From Haemophilus parahaemolyticus (lineage in GTDB: Bacteria; Pseudomonadota; Gammaproteobacteria; Enterobacterales; Pasteurellaceae): a stretch of DNA of 8,617 bases. The first letter of the stretch is position 1. Each line of letters opens with the position of its first letter. Made by a program: the position numbers and the translations under genes. Where the stretch lies: the NCBI RefSeq assembly GCF_018373095.1, contig NZ_JAHAHT010000077.1, positions 1-8,617 on the forward strand. Direction: 5' to 3'. Shown piece after piece: positions 6,179 to 8,617 of the stretch. A model generated the notes under the pieces. The model was not told the DNA's origin. It saw only the letters and a list, made by a program, of their open reading frames with translations, and ran no database searches.

Positions 6179-6234
6179 ATCTGCACCTTAGTTAGTTGGA
6201 CTAAACAACCAACTAACTAAGGTGCAGATTTTTT
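6179..6234 (+). terminator. Perfect 21-bp hairpin with T-run at the IS left end
   Basis: The arms 6179-6199 and 6209-6229 are exact reverse complements over 21 bp, with a 9-base loop ACTAAACAA and six T residues at 6229-6234. It lies 33 bases after the small ORF downstream of sstT and is the only strong intrinsic terminator behind that operon. In an intact element such a stem would shield the transposase from outside transcription; here it may have been adopted as the host terminator. Confidence 0.82.
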
Positions 6235-6315
6235 ATGACCAAATACAATTTTCTTTTCAAACAATAAGTCATTGAGTTTTATCTCCAAAATAGTAAAAAT
6301 TATTCACTTACCCGA
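6235..6315 (+). pseudogene. IS3-family orfA fragment (5' end, with nonsense codon)
   Basis: From the ATG at 6235 the frame reads MTKYNFLFKQ, an in-frame TAA at 6265-6267, then VIEFYLQNSKNYSLTR, before homology to the orfA helix-turn-helix region breaks off near 6312. This is the usual opening of the DNA-binding OrfA of IS150-type elements. About 27 codons remain of roughly 100-170. The ATG directly follows the T-run of the hairpin, with no ribosome binding site in front. Confidence 0.65.
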
Positions 6316-6317
6316 AT

Positions 6318-6521
6318 GATGAAACAAGCTGTAGCAAGAGTTCGATGGAAAGCTTCTTTGGACGATTAAAAACGAAATGTTATTACGGTAAATGATTTGA
6401 GACCGTTCGAACAACTGGAAAAACGATCTATGAGTACATTCATTATTACAATCCTAAACGCATTCAGAGGAGACTAAAAGGACTCAGCCCTGTGAATGAC
6501 AGAACTCAGTCCTTGAAATAA
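6318..6521 (+). pseudogene. IS3-family orfB transposase fragment (3' end, with nonsense codon)
   Basis: In the frame ending with TAA at 6519-6521 the sequence reads SSMESFFGRLKTKCYYGK, a TGA at 6393-6395, FETVRTTGKTIYEYIHYYN, then KRIQRRLKGLSPVNDRTQSLK. This is the C-terminal end of an IS3-family OrfB (rve integrase core). The Glu of MESFFGRLK is the third acidic residue of the DDE triad, and EYIHYYN and LKGLSPV are family signatures. The first two catalytic Asp residues and the whole N-terminal part are deleted. The TGA and divergence such as KTKCYYG in place of KTEMYYG point to long decay. Confidence 0.8.
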
Positions 6522-6580
6522 ATAAGTCTAACTTTTTTGGGGGCAGATTAAAACTATGCTTTTATTATTAGTGATAGAAA

Positions 6581-8047
6581 TTAAAGTTTCGCTTTAATTG
6601 CTTCTGCAACTAATTCCGCTTCTGGGCCTAAAATCACTTGCAATCCATCATTGCCGATTTTAACGTTGCCTTTTGAACCTAGGGTTTTGAGTTTGACTTC
6701 GTTAATGTTGTTGTGATCAACGAGGGTTAAACGTAAGCGAGTGATACAAGCATCTACAGTTTTGAAGTTTCCTGCTCCACCGAGTGCATCAATAAATTGA
6801 ACTGCTCTTTCTTCTCGTGATTGATTTGTTTGTCCTTGAGGAACTACTTCGGTTTCCTCTTTTTCTTCTTCACGACCTAATGTTTTGAGGTTGAATGTTT
6901 TAATCGCAAAACGGAATACGAAGTAGTAAATTATAAAGAAAACTAAGCCTTGTAGGATAAGCATATACCAGTTCACGGCAAGAGGGTTACCTGATGAAAG
7001 CACCATATCCACTAAACCCGCACTAAAGCCAAAGCCTGCGATCCATTGCATGGTTGCTGCAATGAAAACGGAGATACCTGTTAAGATTGCATGGATTAAA
7101 TATAGCACAGGTGCAACGAACATAAAGGAAAATTCAAGCGGTTCGGTGATACCTGTAAAGAAAGAAGCTAATGCACCAGCTAACATAATAGAGGCAACTT
7201 TTGCTTTTTGGCTTGGTTTCGCACAGTGGTAAATAGCAAGGGCTGCACCTGGCAAGCCGAACATCATCATTGGGAAGAAACCAGCTTGGTACATACCTGT
7301 CACACCGACAGTCGCAGTACCTTCTGCTAAAGATTTTGCACCACCTAAGAAGTTTGGAATATCGTTAATGCCTGCCACATCAAACCAGAATACAGAGTTT
7401 AATGCATGGTGTAAGCCAACAGGGATTAACAGGCGGTTGAAAAAGCCGTAGATTGCTGCACCGAATGCACCTAAATCTTTGATGGATTCACCAAATGCAA
7501 CGAGAGCGTTGAAAATGTGAGGCCATACGTAAAGTAAGATGAAAGAGACAAGCATCATTACGAAAGAAACAATGATCGGCACTAAACGTTTGCCGCTAAA
7601 GAAGGATAGTGCTTTTGGTAATTCTACTTGATAGAAGCGGTTGTAAAGTTCAGCAGAAATTACCCCGATTAAAATCCCGATAAATTGGTTGTTAATTTTA
7701 CCAAATGCAGCGGGCACCTGGCTGGCATCAATATGTTGTAATTGAGCCACGCTTGCAGGGGAGAGTAGAGTAGTCACTACATAGTAACCGACTAAACCTG
7801 AAAGTGCTGCGGAGCCGTGTTTGTCTTTAGAAAGCCCAAATGCCACCCCAACAGCAAATAATAAGCCCATATTATCAATAATTGCCCCGCCTGATTTTAT
7901 CAGTAAGGCTGCAAGTTGGCTATTTGCCCCCCAACCATCTGGGTCTGCCCAATAACCAATCCCCATCAATACCGCAGCGGCTGGTAAAGCTGCTACAGGC
8001 ACCATTAAGGCTTGCCCAATTTTTTGTGCATAGCTGAGAATACTCAT
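6581..8047 (-). CDS. nagE: PTS permease EIICB of the glucose/N-acetylglucosamine family, probably GlcNAc-specific
   Basis: Membrane transporter that imports and phosphorylates a hexose using phosphate from PEP via EI, HPr and an EIIA. It has 488 residues. The EIIC domain spans about 1-385 with roughly ten hydrophobic segments; FFNRLLIPVGLHHALN is at 202-217 and the substrate-site signature GITEPLEF at 299-306. After the linker FNLKTLGREEE (385-395) comes the EIIB domain, with the phosphorylated Cys434 in DACITRLRL. No EIIA domain follows, so it must use a separate one such as Crr. SFFSGKRLVPI, FFPMMMFGLPGAALA and the NLKT.GRE linker look closer to NagE than to PtsG, hence the symbol. A glucose-specific role (ptsG/ptsB) remains possible. 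AAGGAG (8059-8054) lies 6 bases before the ATG. It is divergent from the Tat-substrate gene behind CRP sites. Confidence 0.88.
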   Translation of the reverse strand: MSILSYAQKIGQALMVPVAALPAAAVLMGIGYWADPDGWGANSQLAALLIKSGGAIIDNMGLLFAVGVAFGLSKDKHGSAALSGLVGYYVVTTLLSPASVAQLQHIDASQVPAAFGKINNQFIGILIGVISAELYNRFYQVELPKALSFFSGKRLVPIIVSFVMMLVSFILLYVWPHIFNALVAFGESIKDLGAFGAAIYGFFNRLLIPVGLHHALNSVFWFDVAGINDIPNFLGGAKSLAEGTATVGVTGMYQAGFFPMMMFGLPGAALAIYHCAKPSQKAKVASIMLAGALASFFTGITEPLEFSFMFVAPVLYLIHAILTGISVFIAATMQWIAGFGFSAGLVDMVLSSGNPLAVNWYMLILQGLVFFIIYYFVFRFAIKTFNLKTLGREEEKEETEVVPQGQTNQSREERAVQFIDALGGAGNFKTVDACITRLRLTLVDHNNINEVKLKTLGSKGNVKIGNDGLQVILGPEAELVAEAIKAKL

Positions 8048-8071
8048 AAGAAACTCCTTTTGTTTTGAATG

Positions 8072-8108
8072 TATATAAAGAATACTGGTTTTGTATTAAA
8101 AATAGCAA
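8072..8108 (-). promoter_or_regulatory. Candidate nagE promoter
   Basis: On the minus strand TTGCTA (8108-8103) and TATTCT (8084-8079) are spaced by 18 bases, predicting a start near 8072, about 25 bases before the nagE ATG. The proximal CRP site would then be centred at about -61.5, the classic class I position. That supports this choice among several AT-rich alternatives. Confidence 0.5.
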
Positions 8109-8125
8109 GATGAATGATATAAATT

Positions 8126-8141
8126 TGTGAAGTTGATCACT
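8126..8141. promoter_or_regulatory. CRP (cAMP receptor protein) site, nagE-proximal
   Basis: TGTGA-AGTTGA-TCACT matches the palindromic CRP consensus TGTGA-N6-TCACA at nine of ten conserved positions. It is centred at 8133.5, about 61.5 bases upstream of the predicted nagE start. Confidence 0.7.
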
Positions 8142-8229
8142 ATATTTAATTTATTAAAATGGCGTAATACTCTAAAAGTATTTTATTTGCATATTGTAAA
8201 AATTCCTAAAAGGGTAGAAATAAAAAGAG

Positions 8230-8245
8230 TGTGACATTGATCACA
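8230..8245. promoter_or_regulatory. CRP site, perfect consensus, proximal to the Tat-substrate gene
   Basis: TGTGA-CATTGA-TCACA matches all ten conserved CRP positions. It is centred at 8237.5, about 70.5 bases upstream of the start predicted from the plus-strand promoter, which is a class I spacing. It is 104 bases (about ten helical turns) from the other CRP site. Confidence 0.85.
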
Positions 8246-8272
8246 GAATGGAAATTTAACCGTTTTGCTTTA

Positions 8273-8308
8273 TTGACAGAGATCCCGTAAGAAAATATGA
8301 TTTAACCA
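8273..8308 (+). promoter_or_regulatory. Strong sigma-70 promoter for the Tat-exported protein gene
   Basis: A perfect -35 box TTGACA (8273-8278) and a near-perfect -10 box TATGAT (8296-8301) are 17 bases apart, predicting a start near 8308. The resulting leader is about 133 bases and contains a small hairpin (AAGTGA at 8326-8331 with TCACTT at 8337-8342) and an 11-codon upstream ORF. Confidence 0.8.
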
Positions 8309-8408
8309 AATCATTTTATTTTAAAAAGTGATTGCTTCACTTCATTTTAAAAGAATGAGTTTACTGGTTGTGTTTTTAGTTTTTTATTGAGAAAACGATA
8401 GGAACATA

Positions 8409-8444
8409 ATGAGTTTTTCATCACACACAAGGAGTCTAATATGA
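8409..8444 (+). CDS. Possible 11-codon upstream ORF (leader peptide)
   Basis: ATG at 8409 begins MSFSSHTRSLI and stops at the TGA of 8442-8444, overlapping the next gene's ATG in the arrangement ATGA. An AGGA at 8400-8403 stands 5 bases before it. The ribosome binding site of the downstream gene (AAGGAG, 8429-8434) lies inside this ORF, so its translation would affect access to that start. Length and composition give no function and chance occurrence is quite possible. Confidence 0.3.
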   Translation: MSFSSHTRSLI

Positions 8445-8617
8445 CTAAATATTGTTCTTCCCTCAATAATGAGTCTCGTCGTCATTTCCTTAAAGTTGCA
8501 GCGGGTGTTACTGCAGGTTTTGCATTTAGTGGTTCATTAGGTACATTCGTGCCAAATGCAATGGCAAGTGGTATTAAAGGTAAAACCATTGAAGCAGGGA
8601 TCGCATACCCGCTTTCA
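8441..8617 (+). CDS. Tat-exported protein, probably a periplasmic binding protein (partial, 5' end)
   Basis: The gene runs off the window after 59 codons. The N-terminus is a textbook twin-arginine signal: a polar n-region with SRRHFLK at residues 12-18 (consensus S-R-R-x-F-L-K), a mildly hydrophobic stretch VAAGVTAGFAFSGSLGTFV, and an A-x-A cleavage motif PNAMA before SGIKGK. The protein should thus be exported folded to the periplasm. The mature start, GKTIEAGIAYPLS, resembles the first beta strand of an ABC-transporter substrate-binding protein, but too little is visible to name family or ligand; a cofactor-binding redox protein is an alternative. AAGGAG (8429-8434) lies 6 bases before the ATG. 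A consensus promoter and a perfect CRP site upstream indicate cAMP-CRP control and suggest a role in carbon source use. Confidence 0.85.
   Translation, partial: MTKYCSSLNNESRRHFLKVAAGVTAGFAFSGSLGTFVPNAMASGIKGKTIEAGIAYPLS

Larger units (their letters stand above)
6177..6550 (+). mobile_element. Remnant of an IS3-family (IS150-like) insertion sequence, internally deleted
   Basis: The left end begins TGATCTGCACC (6177) and continues to AGTTGGACT. The right end, read on the opposite strand from 6550, begins TAATCTGCCCCC and continues to AGTTAGACT. These form imperfect terminal inverted repeats of the IS3 type. Inside, the 5' end of an orfA is joined directly to the 3' end of an orfB; a complete element of this type would be about 1.2-1.5 kb, so roughly 1 kb is gone. 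Both fragments carry nonsense codons. I found no convincing 3-4 bp target duplication beside the ends. The element is dead and occupies most of the space between the sstT operon and the PTS gene. Confidence 0.82.

Noticed and set aside
7920..8108. Minus-strand open frame overlapping the nagE start in another phase
   Set aside because: It has no ribosome binding site at 8108, begins in the promoter region and overlaps the well-supported nagE N-terminus.
1..8617. CRISPR array, tRNA or rRNA genes, phage or defence genes
   Set aside because: No spaced repeat series, no cloverleaf-like conserved arms and no protein of such families was seen on either strand.

Overview
The window looks like a chromosomal segment from a gamma-proteobacterium of the family Pasteurellaceae. 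The proteins resemble enterobacterial homologues in an AT-rich genome. The 9-mer ACAAGCGGT, the uptake-signal core of the Actinobacillus pleuropneumoniae / Mannheimia type, occurs four times perfectly (1520-1528, 3011-3019, 3275-3283 on the minus strand, 3294-3302). I did not find the Haemophilus-type core AAGTGCGGT. Species level cannot be settled from this window.

Left part (1-3310) is a conserved block in the same order as in E. coli: the rpsA 3' end, ihfB, lapA, lapB, pyrF, yciH. ihfB to pyrF are tightly packed (lapA and lapB share one base). A short intrinsic terminator separates pyrF from yciH. A 12-bp hairpin built from two inverted uptake sequences closes the block. The genes cover DNA bending (IHF-beta), control of lipopolysaccharide synthesis (LapA/LapB), pyrimidine synthesis (PyrF) and a SUI1-like translation protein (YciH).

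Middle part (3325-6146): on the minus strand lies a decayed C-terminal piece of a UshA-type 5'-nucleotidase. It has lost its catalytic N-terminal domain and carries a frameshift. It sits directly behind dgkA (diacylglycerol kinase). Divergent from dgkA is sstT, a sodium:serine/threonine symporter. sstT is followed, with a perfect Shine-Dalgarno overlapping its stop, by a 26-codon ORF for a single-span membrane peptide that I do not recognise. This is the best candidate here for something undescribed.

Right part (6147-8617): a 374-bp remnant of an IS3-family element (IS150-like) with an internal deletion and two nonsense mutations. Its left end forms a perfect 21-bp hairpin that may now serve as the terminator of the sstT operon. 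Next is a minus-strand PTS permease EIICB of the glucose/N-acetylglucosamine family without its own EIIA domain. Divergent from it, and cut off by the window end, is a gene for a Tat-exported protein. The 393-bp space between them carries two CRP sites and a candidate promoter for each gene, with spacing typical of class I CRP activation, so both genes are probably cAMP-CRP controlled.

Most of the window is ordinary conserved chromosome. I see no CRISPR array, tRNA, rRNA, phage module or defence system.
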